Part shown: positions 8,795 through 17,848 of the stretch, piece after piece | Layout: each line of letters opens with the position of its first letter | Position numbering within the stretch: the first letter of the stretch is position 1 | Assembly (NCBI GenBank): GCA_024742485.1 | Contig: JANSYK010000002.1 | Span: 1,798,001-1,862,000, forward strand | Length of the DNA stretch: 64,000 bases | Direction: 5' to 3' | Source: Alphaproteobacteria bacterium | GTDB taxonomy: Bacteria; Pseudomonadota; Alphaproteobacteria; Rhizobiales; Rhizobiaceae | Program-made: the position numbers and the translations under genes | The notes under the pieces: model-generated | What the model was told of the DNA's origin: nothing | Database searches by the model: none | Seen by the model: the letters and a program-made list of their open reading frames with translations, nothing else

Positions 8795-9559
8795 TTACTG
8801 TGTGTGGAGTTCCAGAAGTTGCTGATAGATGGCCTTGTCCTTCACGACATAGGCCTTGAAGCGTTTGGACGGTCCCGCCGCCAGATCGGGAAACGGGTTC
8901 TTATTGACGAAGCCGGTGTAGAAATCGATGTGGTCGCCCCTGATTCCGCTTCCGGTATCGGCGGCGAAGACATAACCATCATGCACGATGTTTGTTCCGT
9001 CTTCCAAGGTCAGCTTCTGGCCACGCAATTCGGGAATGAACAGCACGGTACGGTAACGGATCGGTCGTTCACGGCGATCGACAGCGATCGTGCGAAAGGC
9101 GGCAAGCGGCCAATCGCGGATGCCATAGCCATATTTGACTTTGGGCGAGGTGATCTTGAAGAAGCGGGTGTGGCGCATTCCGATCCGGGCACGCGCATGC
9201 AGGTGCGGATAGAACTTGTCGCAATTGACCTGCGAAGGGCCATCCGCATCGCGTACATTGACGACGACATTGCTGCCATCGGGCATCTTGATCAGCGCCG
9301 CACCCTCAAGTGCCGCCTTGCACCAGTCCTGGTGCCCGAGCTTCGGACCGATTGGCTTGTCGTGCTCGTCGATCAGGTTATAGCCGTCCTTGTCGAACGG
9401 CGCGATTTTGGTGTGATAGAAGGTGCCCCACAGTGAGAGCCGCTCATGCTTGGCGAGATCTTTGGGCGCCGGATAACAAAAATCCTCCGGATCATCGCTG
9501 GCCATTGCTGATGTCACCAGACTGGCTGCCAACAATAATCCCGTGATCATATTCCGCAT
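8795..9559 (-). CDS. Exported 3D-domain (lytic-transglycosylase-like) protein
   Basis: Protein of 254 residues with a signal peptide (about 1-20, ending SAMA). Near the C-terminus FAADTGSGIRGDHIDFYTG carries three aspartates (Asp201, Asp209, Asp212) in the pattern of the 3D domain found at the end of MltA and in YuiC-like cell-wall enzymes. A role in periplasmic peptidoglycan cleavage is likely but unproven; the MltA N-terminal domain is not recognisable. It stands apart from its metabolic neighbours, with no clear operon partner. Confidence 0.72.
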   Translation of the reverse strand: MRNMITGLLLAASLVTSAMASDDPEDFCYPAPKDLAKHERLSLWGTFYHTKIAPFDKDGYNLIDEHDKPIGPKLGHQDWCKAALEGAALIKMPDGSNVVVNVRDADGPSQVNCDKFYPHLHARARIGMRHTRFFKITSPKVKYGYGIRDWPLAAFRTIAVDRRERPIRYRTVLFIPELRGQKLTLEDGTNIVHDGYVFAADTGSGIRGDHIDFYTGFVNKNPFPDLAAGPSKRFKAYVVKDKAIYQQLLELHTQ

Positions 9560-9625
9560 GATACTGCCCCGATATCAGAAGAAGCCAGTCTAACCGATCC
9601 GGTCACACGATCCAGTCAGAATGCG

Positions 9626-10795
9626 TCAAGTGCGGATCGGCAAGCGTTCCTCGACAATGCGGGCCCAGTATTCGACACCATAGGGAAGGGCATCGTCATT
9701 GAAATCGTAATCCGGGTGATGCAACCCTGCGGAATCGCCATTGCCGACAAATATGATGGCGCCGGGTCGTTCCCGCAGCATATAGGCAAAATCCTCGCCG
9801 CCCAGACGGGCCGGCTGATGGCGATCGACATTCTCCGCACCGACGACCCGTTCAGCCGCATCTGCGGCATAGTCCGCCTCCACCTCATGATTGATGGTAA
9901 CCGGGCACAATCGGTCGTAGGTCAGTTTCGCCCGGACACCATGCGTTTGCGATACACCATCGACAATCTCCCTCATCCGCCGTTCGATGATGTCACGGGT
10001 GTCTTCGTACAGATTGCGGGCGGTGCCTTTCATATGCGCGGTTTGCGGGATGACATTGTTGGCTTCGCCGGCCTGTATGGAGGTGATGGAGATTAGCCCA
10101 TTACGGATCGGATTGGCATTACGGGTAATGATCGTCTGGAAGGCATTGTAGATCACATTGACTGCGGCCAGGGGGTCGGCGCACAGATGCGGCTGGGAGG
10201 CATGGCCTCCCTTGCCTTCGATGTCGATATAAAAGAAGTCGGTGGCCGCAAGGATCGGTCCCGCGCACAGGCCGAACTGCCCGACAGGCATGGATGGCAT
10301 ATTGTGCATGCCATAGACTTCACTGACGCCGAATGTGTCGAGCACCCCGTCATCAATCATTGCCTTTGCGCCGACGCCACCCTCTTCGGCCGGTTGGAAA
10401 ATCAGCACGGCCGTACCGGAGAAATTGCGGGTCTCGGTCAGAACTTTCGCGGCACCCAGCAGCATCGCGCTGTGACCGTCATGACCACAGGCATGCATTG
10501 CTCCAGGTGTTTTGGATGCATAGTCCGCCTGAGAGGGTTCATGGATCGGCAATCCGTCCATGTCGGCACGCAGGGCAATCGTCGGCCCGTCTCCGGTGCC
10601 CTTGATGACCGCGACAAGTCCCGAGCGGCCGACATTTTCATGCAGGGCATCGACACCGATCTCCTTCAGACGTTCGGCGATATAAGAGGACGTTTTCGGA
10701 AGATCGAACAGCATTTCCGGATGTTGGTGAAGCCAGCGACGCCAGCTTCGGATTTCGGGAACAAGATCGGCAATACGGTTGTTTGTCGGATGCAT
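9626..10795 (-). CDS. M20-family amidohydrolase (hippurate hydrolase/N-acyl-amino-acid type)
   Basis: Metal-dependent amidase of 389 residues, a standard M20D length. Metal and catalytic motifs are visible: ALRADMDGLPI (about 74-84), HACGHDGH (101-108), QPAEEGG (134-140), GMHNMP and GGEDFAYML near the C-terminus. Such enzymes remove acyl groups from amino acids or cleave hippurate-like amides in the cytoplasm; no signal peptide is seen. It lies downstream of the GntR regulator gene on the same strand, separated by 137 bp that hold repeat-like sequence. Confidence 0.9.
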   Translation of the reverse strand: MHPTNNRIADLVPEIRSWRRWLHQHPEMLFDLPKTSSYIAERLKEIGVDALHENVGRSGLVAVIKGTGDGPTIALRADMDGLPIHEPSQADYASKTPGAMHACGHDGHSAMLLGAAKVLTETRNFSGTAVLIFQPAEEGGVGAKAMIDDGVLDTFGVSEVYGMHNMPSMPVGQFGLCAGPILAATDFFYIDIEGKGGHASQPHLCADPLAAVNVIYNAFQTIITRNANPIRNGLISITSIQAGEANNVIPQTAHMKGTARNLYEDTRDIIERRMREIVDGVSQTHGVRAKLTYDRLCPVTINHEVEADYAADAAERVVGAENVDRHQPARLGGEDFAYMLRERPGAIIFVGNGDSAGLHHPDYDFNDDALPYGVEYWARIVEERLPIRT

Positions 10796-10829
10796 GATGG
10801 AGCCTGTGATGGTGATGGCGCGGGGTTAC

Positions 10830-10937
10830 TCTAGAGCAAATCAGGTTTTGACGGAATCGGCAAAAAGCTGAATGTATCAACAAAATCAAAGGCCGGCACC
10901 GTTGTCCCGTTTCTGACAAAACGTGAAACGGTCTAGT
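10830..10937. repeat. Candidate dispersed intergenic repeat (RIME-like)
   Basis: The block begins ACTCTAGAGCAAATCAGG and ends AAACGGTCTAG, so it carries TCTAG at each end, in the gap between the GntR and M20 genes. It contains a 7-bp inverted repeat CCGTTTC/GAAACGG (10907-10931). TCTAGAGC-bounded extragenic elements are common in Rhizobiales genomes. That this block belongs to such a family is recognition by eye, not a computed match. The hairpin could also help end the GntR transcript. Confidence 0.35.
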
Positions 10938-11826
10938 CCCAGGTCACTGAGTTGAGCAATGTTCGGCGGGCCGATTGCAGGTGTTTTGTAAAGGCCTGTT
11001 CGGCTTCGCTGCGTCGTCCGTCCTTGATGGCGCGAATAACGGCGAGATGCTCTCTTGCTGCCATCAGATTTCTTTCCTTTTCATCGGATTTTTTCCAGCG
11101 ATAGTGAAAATGGAATATCAGGGAGACCAGCTCGAAAAAATCGTTGATGAACCGGTTCTCCAGGCGTGTCACGAACACGCTGTGAAATCGCTCGTCCAAA
11201 CGGGGGAATTTGAGGAATTCGGCATCGATATTCTCGATCAGCCTCAGGTGATCGGTTTCCAGCGTATCGAGCGTGTCCCGGACCGCCGGTCCGGGACGAT
11301 CCGACAGGAATGCCTTGAACGCCCGCATTTCGAACATTTCGCGCACATCGAACAGCTCCATGGCGAAATCCTTGGTAAAACCCACCAGAACCCAGTGGCG
11401 GTTCGGCTCCTTTCGGATCAGTCCGAAACGGGAAAAACGAATAAGATATTCCCGCACCGCCGAGGTGCTCGCGCCGAACGCTCGTACCAATTCGCTTTCG
11501 CGCAAGATGGTGCCCGGCGCCAGATCGCCTCCGAGAATATATTCCATGAAGGCGGTCTCGACCTTCTTGCCGGTCGATTGGGTCTCGTCATCGGCAAAGT
11601 AATCATCCGGTTGGGGGGATCTCAATATACGCTTGCGCCGGCCATCCCACCGGATGATGCCGCTGCGGTCAAGTTGCTCCAGAACGGCGCGAACCGTGGT
11701 TCGGCTGGTGTTCCAGGATTTTGCAAGTTCGGTTTCCGGTGGCAGGTTTGCTTCCATGCCAAGCGTGTTCACGAGGTCAAGGCCGAGATTGTAGGTTTCC
11801 TTGTAGACACTGTTGCTGCGGGACAC
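10933..11826 (-). CDS. GntR-family regulator with two tandem winged-helix domains and FCD domain
   Basis: Regulator of 297 residues from a GTG start. Two HTH-like units are visible: residues about 8-68 (ELAKSWNTSRTTVRAVLEQL) and about 87-152 (ELVRAFGASTSAVREYLIRF), followed by a helical FCD-type ligand domain. Ordinary FadR-type GntR proteins have one winged helix and about 230-250 residues, so this is a longer architecture. It is the last gene of a leftward set beginning at 16567 and may control the sugar transporter and dehydrogenases upstream of it. Confidence 0.82.
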   Translation of the reverse strand: MSRSNSVYKETYNLGLDLVNTLGMEANLPPETELAKSWNTSRTTVRAVLEQLDRSGIIRWDGRRKRILRSPQPDDYFADDETQSTGKKVETAFMEYILGGDLAPGTILRESELVRAFGASTSAVREYLIRFSRFGLIRKEPNRHWVLVGFTKDFAMELFDVREMFEMRAFKAFLSDRPGPAVRDTLDTLETDHLRLIENIDAEFLKFPRLDERFHSVFVTRLENRFINDFFELVSLIFHFHYRWKKSDEKERNLMAAREHLAVIRAIKDGRRSEAEQAFTKHLQSARRTLLNSVTWD

Positions 11827-11928
11827 GGTCTTGATTCTCGTCTAAGCGGGTTTGTCGCAATGCCTAACAGACATTGGGCCGGCTGTGCACCTGTCAGTCA
11901 TCAGTTTTCCGGGACGGCGCGTAGGCGT

Positions 11929-12714
11929 TCAAAAGCCGATGGCGCCGCCACCGTCAACCAGCAAGACCTGACCGGTAATATACCGGGCGGCCGGCGAGGC
12001 CAAAAATGCGCAAGCCCAGCCGACTTCCTCCGGTTGACCGAGCCGGTTCATCGGAATGCGATCATGTATGCGGGCCAGGCGATCGGAGTCGCCTTGCGTG
12101 GCGGTCCGAAAGAGATCGGTATCGATCCACCCCGGTGCGACACCATTGACACGAATACCGAGACGGGCGACTTCGGCGGTGAGACCGCGTATGGCGCCAC
12201 CGAGAGCAGACTTGGCAACACAATATCCCAGCGTGTCCTGCTGACCTATGAAGGCAGCCATCGATGATGTGAATATGATCGAACCACCGGTGCCGGAAAG
12301 CTGCCTGCGAACCACGCAACGGGTCAACTCCAGCGCACCACGAACCTGAACGTCAAGCACAGCGTCCAGATCGCTCAGCTCGTTGTCGACAAAGGGTTTC
12401 TTGACGGTGTTGCCGGCGTTGTTCACAAGAATGTCGATCGTCCCGAAGCGCTCGAAGAGCGTTGCCTCGAATTCGGCGAGGCCGGCAGTGTCGCTGATGT
12501 CCAGTTGGACACCGGTACATCCGTCTCCAACCGCGTTGCATGTCTCCTCGAGGACCGCTGTCCGGCGTCCGGCTATGATCACCTCGGCGCCGCTTGCATG
12601 CAGGCATTGCGCGATCGCCCGGCCGAGACCGGTACCGCCACCGGTGACAAGCGCTGTCTTGCCGCTCAGCCCGTAGGCATCCTGCAATGTCTTTAACATC
12701 GCTCTATCCGCCAT
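11929..12714 (-). CDS. Short-chain dehydrogenase/reductase (gluconate 5-dehydrogenase-like)
   Basis: Classical SDR of 261 residues. The dinucleotide motif TGGGTGLG is at 24-31, NNAG near 98-101, and the catalytic Ser151-Tyr164-Lys168 triad is intact. The C-terminus [12 protein letters not shown] is standard. The family resemblance is to polyol/sugar-acid dehydrogenases such as gluconate 5-dehydrogenase. It overlaps the end of the ADH gene by 11 nt, so both are made from the same message as the CUT2 transporter. The exact substrate is not readable from sequence. Confidence 0.88.
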   Translation of the reverse strand: MADRAMLKTLQDAYGLSGKTALVTGGGTGLGRAIAQCLHASGAEVIIAGRRTAVLEETCNAVGDGCTGVQLDISDTAGLAEFEATLFERFGTIDILVNNAGNTVKKPFVDNELSDLDAVLDVQVRGALELTRCVVRRQLSGTGGSIIFTSSMAAFIGQQDTLGYCVAKSALGGAIRGLTAEVARLGIRVNGVAPGWIDTDLFRTATQGDSDRLARIHDRIPMNRLGQPEEVGWACAFLASPAARYITGQVLLVDGGGAIGF

Positions 12715-13732
12715 CGGGCAATTCCACCATCACCTTGAACGTCGCGTTGCGGTGATGTTCCCAATAGGCAAGTGCCTGATCGGCATCACGCCATGGAAAG
12801 ACTTTCGAAATCAGCCGTTCAGCCAGGTTTGGTTCGGATGACAGAAAATCGATCACCGCTTCAAAATCGACTCGCGTCGCGTTGCGCGAACCCAGTATGT
12901 CCAACTCCTTCAGATTGAACAGCGATGTGTTGTAGCTGACCTCCGACTTGGCATAACCGACATAGACCACACGGCCGCCGAAACTGGCCAAGTCGATTGC
13001 CGATCGAAATGTCTCCGAAAGACCCACCGCCTCAATGACCACCTGTGGCCCCAGATTGTTCGTCAGGTCAGCGATCTGTGTTTCGATATCTTCCTGGTCC
13101 GGATTGATCATCCGTTCCGCGCCGAGCGCCAGCAGATCTGCCCGCTTGGCTTCACTGATTTCAATGGCAATGACCCGTGCGCCACGCGCCCGCGCGCCGA
13201 GCATCGCGCCGACACCGATCATGCCACCACCAAGGACAACAACCGTTTCACCTGGAGCGACCGACCCGCGTGCAACGGCGTGGAACCCAACCGAGAGCGG
13301 CTCGACCAGCGCAAGGTGCCGCTTTGGCAGCTGTTCATTGATGATCAGGCGGTCATGCGGGACGACCAGTTTGCCGGACATCCCCCCATTCTTCTGGACC
13401 CCGAGCGTCTGGTTGTATCGACAGGCATTGACCCTGCCGGCACGGCAGGATGAACAGACGCTACAGGCGGTGTAGGGGATGACGATGACGGATTGCCCCG
13501 GTTTTAACGCCTGCGGGACGCCGATGCCGGTTTCGGCAATCACGCCGCCGATTTCATGTCCGGGTATGCGGGGCAGGGAGGACAGAGGATTAAGGCCGCG
13601 AAATGTATTGAGGTCGCTGCCGCACAACCCCACATGGCGGACATTCAGCAGGACCTCGCCAGGCCCCGGCGTCGGTGTCTCGACCTGCCGGATTTCTGTC
13701 CTGCCGATCTCGGAGATGAACAGCGCTTCCAT
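12704..13732 (-). CDS. Zinc-dependent alcohol dehydrogenase, L-galactonate 5-dehydrogenase-like
   Basis: Medium-chain dehydrogenase of 342 residues. Catalytic zinc ligands Cys37, His59 with Glu60, and Glu144 are present, as are the four structural-zinc cysteines (Cys90, 93, 96, 104); the NAD site reads [13 protein letters not shown]. The segments [13 protein letters not shown] and [11 protein letters not shown] resemble E. coli LgoD, which oxidises L-galactonate to D-tagaturonate. A tagaturonate-reductase-like gene divergent at 16673 supports that reading. L-idonate or another polyol remains possible. Confidence 0.82.
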   Translation of the reverse strand: MEALFISEIGRTEIRQVETPTPGPGEVLLNVRHVGLCGSDLNTFRGLNPLSSLPRIPGHEIGGVIAETGIGVPQALKPGQSVIVIPYTACSVCSSCRAGRVNACRYNQTLGVQKNGGMSGKLVVPHDRLIINEQLPKRHLALVEPLSVGFHAVARGSVAPGETVVVLGGGMIGVGAMLGARARGARVIAIEISEAKRADLLALGAERMINPDQEDIETQIADLTNNLGPQVVIEAVGLSETFRSAIDLASFGGRVVYVGYAKSEVSYNTSLFNLKELDILGSRNATRVDFEAVIDFLSSEPNLAERLISKVFPWRDADQALAYWEHHRNATFKVMVELPDGG

Positions 13733-13754
13733 GATGCGTCCGTATCTGCGCGGT

Positions 13755-13782
13755 CGGATCCGCCGCCGGGGCGGCGGATCCG
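13755..13782 (-). terminator. Strong hairpin between binding-protein and dehydrogenase genes
   Basis: Perfect inverted repeat with 11-bp arms (CGGATCCGCCG / CGGCGGATCCG) around CCGGGG, starting 8 nt after the stop of the binding-protein gene on the minus strand. There is no U-tract, so it is more likely a 3' end stabiliser or processing site that raises binding-protein mRNA than a full terminator. Confidence 0.65.
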
Positions 13783-13789
13783 TAGGCGA

Positions 13790-14713
13790 TTACATGAAAT
13801 CGGACACATTGTCCGCGGTGATGAGAATGCCGTCGATCGGAATGAACTCCGCAACGCTTTCGCCCTTCACGACGCTGACGATGTTGTTGACGCTCTCCTT
13901 GCCCATCTTGACATTGTCCTGCTTGATGTCGGCCTTTTGCTCACCAGCGGCAATCGATTTCAGATTGCCTGGATTGCCGTCAAAGCCGACAATGACCAGA
14001 CCATCAAGCTTGCCCAGTTCCTTGGCTGCCGAAACGGCGGCAAGTGCCATCGGGTCGGACGCGGCAAAGATCGCCTTGATATCCGGGTTCGACTGCAGGA
14101 AATTGATGGTGGTGTCATAACCACAGGCTTCCTGCCAGTCGCAGATCTGGAAAATCACCTCGAGACCGGCCGCCTCTGCAGCGCCCTTCACCCCGTCACG
14201 GCGGGCATTGCCCGTCTGGTGACCTGCAGAGCCGCCAAGAATCAGGACGGTTCCTTCAGACACGTTGTCGGCGATGTATTTGCCCGCAATGCCGGCGGCA
14301 GCCAGATTGTCCGTCTGCACCAGGCTGCTGATGTGATCGTGATCGATTCCGGTATCGACGGCGACCACGGGGATGCCCTTGGCTTTCGCCCGGTCAAGGG
14401 AATCGCCAAAGGCGCGATTGTCGACGGAGCCGATGATGATCCCGTCAACACCCATGTTGATGGCCCGGTCCACGGCGTCTTTCTGCGCGGCGGCATCAGC
14501 CTGGGTGGCGGTCAGATCGATGAATTCAACGCCGAGTTCCTTGGCCTGGGCAGCAGCGGCATCACCCACACCGACCCAGAATGGCTGGTCAGTCGAATAG
14601 CCGGTATAGGCGATGGTGATGTCGTTGGCATGGGCGACAGTTCCGCCGAGCGAGGCGACCGCGAATGCCACCCCGGCAATCATGTTCTTCAGTCCGTTCG
14701 CATTCATGTTCAT
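13790..14713 (-). CDS. Sugar ABC transporter substrate-binding protein (RbsB-like, CUT2)
   Basis: Periplasmic binding protein of 307 residues with a signal peptide (about 1-29, ending TVAHA). The body has Peripla_BP_4 features: an early YSTDQPFWVGVGDAA, the KDAVDRAINMGVDGIIIGSVD segment and a late GFDGNPGNLKSIAAGEQ. The frame runs upstream to 14803, but the ATG at 14713 has GGAGGAACATC in front and starts the signal peptide. It follows the permease gene in a leftward CUT2 operon. The ligand is probably a monosaccharide or sugar acid. Confidence 0.9.
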   Translation of the reverse strand: MNMNANGLKNMIAGVAFAVASLGGTVAHANDITIAYTGYSTDQPFWVGVGDAAAAQAKELGVEFIDLTATQADAAAQKDAVDRAINMGVDGIIIGSVDNRAFGDSLDRAKAKGIPVVAVDTGIDHDHISSLVQTDNLAAAGIAGKYIADNVSEGTVLILGGSAGHQTGNARRDGVKGAAEAAGLEVIFQICDWQEACGYDTTINFLQSNPDIKAIFAASDPMALAAVSAAKELGKLDGLVIVGFDGNPGNLKSIAAGEQKADIKQDNVKMGKESVNNIVSVVKGESVAEFIPIDGILITADNVSDFM

Positions 14714-14799
14714 GATGTTCCTCCAATGATCACTGGTGTTCAATTGCGGCCCGCAGGCCATACATCCGTGGCGTTTGCGATGGATTGCCACGAAATTCT

Positions 14800-15786
14800 T
14801 CATCGGCTGCGCCGTCGCCAGACGTCCCAGAACACAGCCAGAATGATGATCGCACCGATGGCGATCCGCTGGACTGATGTGCCGACGCCCAGATAGGCCA
14901 GGCCGACGATGATGGTTTGCATGATCAGCATGCCGATAATGGTTTTGCCGACGCCGCCGCGCCCGCCAAAAAGACTGGTGCCGCCGATCACAACCGCGGC
15001 GATGGCAAAGAGTTCATAGGACTGACCGCGAGAGCTCTGGGCAAAATTGAGTTTGGAAACTTCGAGAATGGCCGCGACCGCCGCCAGCAGGCCGCCGATC
15101 ATGTAGTAGATGATCCGGCTGCGCGCGACATTGACACCCGACAGCCGCGCGACCTCTTCATTGCCACCGATGGCATAGGCGTGATTGCCGAGCCGGGTCT
15201 TGGTCAGGAACAGCCCGGTCAGGAGGGCGGCTCCGAACATGATGGAGATCGGCATCACGTAACCCGAGCCCAGCATCTGGTAGCTTTCCGGAAACCGTGA
15301 GAGATCGCGCCCGCTGGCCATCAGTTCGGCAATGCCCTTGTAGGCGGTGAGACCACCAAGCGTAACAATGAAGGCTGGAACACCGGTGGTAACCTGCACA
15401 ATCCCGTTCAAGGCGCCGCATAAGGCCCCGGCCAGGAGACCCGCGACAATGGCGATTGGAACGGGAACCTGGTACTCGGCCAGCAAAATGCCCACGACGA
15501 CGCCGACCACGGCAAATATCGAGCCCACCGAGAGGTCGAGGCCGCCGGAGATCAGCACCACGGTGGTGCCACAGGCCAGGACCGCCAGGATCGATGCCTG
15601 GGTCATGATCGAAAACAGGGTGTCCAGATTTCTAAAAGGCGGCGAGAGGACAAAAAACACCACGTAAATCAACGCCAGCGCTGCAAGAACCTGCGCGGTT
15701 TGCCGGAGCTGGTGCACCACTGAATCCCAGGACGACGTCTGCGTTGCTGCAGCCGGATCATCGGGCCCGTTATCGGCTATCGACAT
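14800..15786 (-). CDS. Sugar ABC transporter permease (RbsC-like, CUT2)
   Basis: Inner-membrane permease of 328 residues with eight to ten hydrophobic segments. The CUT2 signatures GGLDLSVGSIFAVVGVVVG and IGGNEEVARLSGVNV (the region that contacts the ATPase) are visible. The start ATG at 15786 is 1 nt beyond the stop of the ATPase gene; the longer frame to 15858 would overlap that gene heavily, so the inner start is preferred. The order ATPase-permease-binding protein is a common alphaproteobacterial (FrcACB-like) arrangement. Confidence 0.9.
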   Translation of the reverse strand: MSIADNGPDDPAAATQTSSWDSVVHQLRQTAQVLAALALIYVVFFVLSPPFRNLDTLFSIMTQASILAVLACGTTVVLISGGLDLSVGSIFAVVGVVVGILLAEYQVPVPIAIVAGLLAGALCGALNGIVQVTTGVPAFIVTLGGLTAYKGIAELMASGRDLSRFPESYQMLGSGYVMPISIMFGAALLTGLFLTKTRLGNHAYAIGGNEEVARLSGVNVARSRIIYYMIGGLLAAVAAILEVSKLNFAQSSRGQSYELFAIAAVVIGGTSLFGGRGGVGKTIIGMLIMQTIIVGLAYLGVGTSVQRIAIGAIIILAVFWDVWRRRSR

Positions 15787-15787
15787 G

Positions 15788-16567
15788 TCAGCCCGACCTC
15801 GCCGCAATGGCACCGGTGATGAGCCCGACCAGCATGTCGCCATCGACATCCGACACATTTCGGACCGCCGCCCGCTTGCCGAGACGCATGACCATCACAC
15901 GGTCGCAATAGTTCAGCACGTGCTGCATATTGTGGGTGATCATGATGACCGACAGGCCGTGATCTTTCAGGGAGCGGACCAGATCCATCGCCATCTTGGA
16001 TTCGCGAACGCCAAGCGCCGCTGTCGGCTCGTCAAGCACGGCGACGCGTTTGCCGAACATGATGGTTTTGCTGAGGGCGACCGCCTGGCGCTGCCCGCCG
16101 GAAAAGCCCTGCGCGTCCCTGTAGATGTCGCTGATGCGGATATCCAGGCGGGCGAACAGGTCTCGGACATTTGCCTCCATTTTCTTGAAATCGAGAGCGC
16201 CGAAGAGACGGCCGAAAAGATTGTCTTTGACGATCTCGCGTCCCAGAAAGATGTTCTTGGTTATGCTCAACTCGTTGACCAGCGCCAAGTCCTGATAAAC
16301 GGTTTCGATGCCGATATTGCGGGCATCGAGCGGCGTTTGGATATGAACCGGCTGCCCGTCGAACAAAATCTCCCCTTCGTCGCGACCAAGCGCGCCGGTG
16401 ATCGTTTTGACCAGGGTGGACTTGCCGGCGCCATTGTCCCCGACCAGCGCCAGGACCTCGCCCTCGCGTAGTTCAAGGTCAACCGAATCAAGGGCGGTCA
16501 CGCCGCCGAACCTCTTGGTGACACCACGGGCTTCAAGGACATATTGATCCGTGACCGATCCGCTCAT
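15788..16567 (-). CDS. Sugar ABC transporter ATPase, single-domain (FrcA-like)
   Basis: ABC ATPase of 259 residues: Walker A GDNGAGKST (43-51), signature FSGGQRQ (155-161), Walker B VAVLDEP (about 175-181) and the switch His in MITHN. CUT2 ATPases are usually fused doubles of about 500 residues; this is the one-domain form, known from the rhizobial fructose system FrcA. The start at 16567 has GGGGAGGAACACG upstream; a longer frame to 16612 lacks such a site. It is the first gene of the leftward operon. Confidence 0.9.
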   Translation of the reverse strand: MSGSVTDQYVLEARGVTKRFGGVTALDSVDLELREGEVLALVGDNGAGKSTLVKTITGALGRDEGEILFDGQPVHIQTPLDARNIGIETVYQDLALVNELSITKNIFLGREIVKDNLFGRLFGALDFKKMEANVRDLFARLDIRISDIYRDAQGFSGGQRQAVALSKTIMFGKRVAVLDEPTAALGVRESKMAMDLVRSLKDHGLSVIMITHNMQHVLNYCDRVMVMRLGKRAAVRNVSDVDGDMLVGLITGAIAARSG

Positions 16568-16599
16568 TGTATCGTGTTCCTCCCCGTAATGTTTTTCAG

Positions 16600-16663
16600 G
16601 CATAAAAAACAAAACAACTTGATGTCAACCGTTTATTTTGCATAAAAGACATAATTTTATGTC
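16600..16663. promoter_or_regulatory. Operator candidate in the divergent transporter/reductase promoter region
   Basis: A palindrome GACATAATTTTATGTC (16648-16663, perfect 7-bp arms, 2-nt spacer) lies just before the reductase start. GCATAAAA occurs at 16600 and again at 16640, 40 bp apart, which would place the two copies on the same helix face. The region is AT-rich and separates two divergent genes. Likely binders are the IclR regulator at 17849 or the GntR regulator at 10933; which one is inference. Confidence 0.55.
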
Positions 16664-16672
16664 GAGGTGCCC

Positions 16673-17803
16673 ATGTCGAATGAACCGGTTACACCGATCT
16701 TCCAATTCGGAACCAGCCGGTTCCTGCAGGCCCATGCGGACCTGTTCATCGATGAGGCCTTGCGGGAAAATGCAGCGGCCGGTCCGATAACGGTGGTGCA
16801 AAGCTCAGGCGATTCATCACGCGCGGGTCGCCTCGCTGCTCTGGCGTCGCCCGAGGGTTTTCCGGTACGAATCAGCGGCCTGCATCAGGGCCAGGTGATG
16901 GACAGGGTACAATCGGTGCGCAGTGTTCGACGCACTCTGTCGACGGCGACCGATTGGGTACGCCTCGTTCGTTTATTTGGTGAACAGGCCGACTATGTGA
17001 TCTCAAATACCGGTGACAATGGGTTTGCGCCACAACCGGCCGACCAGCGCCCCCAATTCGAACAATCCATGTCGTTTCCGGCAAAACTCCAGTTTCTGCT
17101 GCGCGCGCGCTTCGAACACGATGCACGACCACTTGCCATCTTTCCGACGGAACTGATCCGGCAAAACGGAAACGTTCTCAAATCCCGTGTTTTGGATCTG
17201 TGTGGGGACCAGGACAGTGCGTTCCGTAAATGGCTGGAAGACAGCGTCATCTGGGCCAATTCGCTCGTCGACCGGATCGTTTCGCAGCCGCTGCAGCCGG
17301 CCGGGGCCGTTGCCGAGCCCTATGCCCTTTGGGCCATTGAGCGGACGCCTGGGCTCAGCGCGCCGTGCGAGCACCCTTGCGTCCAGTTGGTCGATGATTT
17401 GCAGGAGGCCGAATCCCTCAAACTCTTTATCCTCAATCTTGGGCACAGCTATCTGGTGCATCTTTGGAACCACTGGCACGACCCGCCGCAAACCGTGGCC
17501 GCGTTCCTTTCCTTGCCACAGGTTCGTTCGGAACTGGTCAATCTGTACGATCGGGAGGTGCTGCCGGCATTCGGCGCAGCCGGACGCGATGCCTCGGCAC
17601 GAACCTATGTTGAGACCACTCTGGAGCGGTTCGAGAATCCCTTCCTCGAACACCCGCTGTCGGACATCGCACAAAATCATCCGGAAAAAATCGAGCGCCG
17701 GATCGGTGGTTTCCTGGCATGGGCTGAATCAGTCGGTGATCGCACGCCCAAGCCACGGCTGGCATCGGTTCTTTCAGGAAACACATCTTTGTCCGAGGGA
17801 TGA
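16673..17803 (+). CDS. Mannitol dehydrogenase-family oxidoreductase, tagaturonate reductase-like
   Basis: NAD-dependent long-chain dehydrogenase of the UxaB/mannitol dehydrogenase group, 376 residues from the ATG at 16673 (a GTG at 16667 adds two). The N-terminal FQFGTSRFLQAHAD motif, the VISNTGDNGF segment, IFPTELIRQNG, and LKLFILNLGHSYL are family features. It would reduce D-tagaturonate to D-altronate with NADH. Divergent from the CUT2 operon that carries the LgoD-like dehydrogenase, it makes a two-step L-galactonate route plausible. It is shorter than E. coli UxaB (about 480), so the assignment is to the family. Confidence 0.78.
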   Translation: MSNEPVTPIFQFGTSRFLQAHADLFIDEALRENAAAGPITVVQSSGDSSRAGRLAALASPEGFPVRISGLHQGQVMDRVQSVRSVRRTLSTATDWVRLVRLFGEQADYVISNTGDNGFAPQPADQRPQFEQSMSFPAKLQFLLRARFEHDARPLAIFPTELIRQNGNVLKSRVLDLCGDQDSAFRKWLEDSVIWANSLVDRIVSQPLQPAGAVAEPYALWAIERTPGLSAPCEHPCVQLVDDLQEAESLKLFILNLGHSYLVHLWNHWHDPPQTVAAFLSLPQVRSELVNLYDREVLPAFGAAGRDASARTYVETTLERFENPFLEHPLSDIAQNHPEKIERRIGGFLAWAESVGDRTPKPRLASVLSGNTSLSEG

Positions 17804-17848
17804 TCAACGCCCTTTGGCATTCCATTTCGCTTCCTGTAGAAAGACGGC

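Noticed and set aside
10975-12267. 430-residue open frame on the plus strand
   Set aside because: It runs antisense across both the GntR and SDR genes, which have clear domains and catalytic residues; the frame has no family features.
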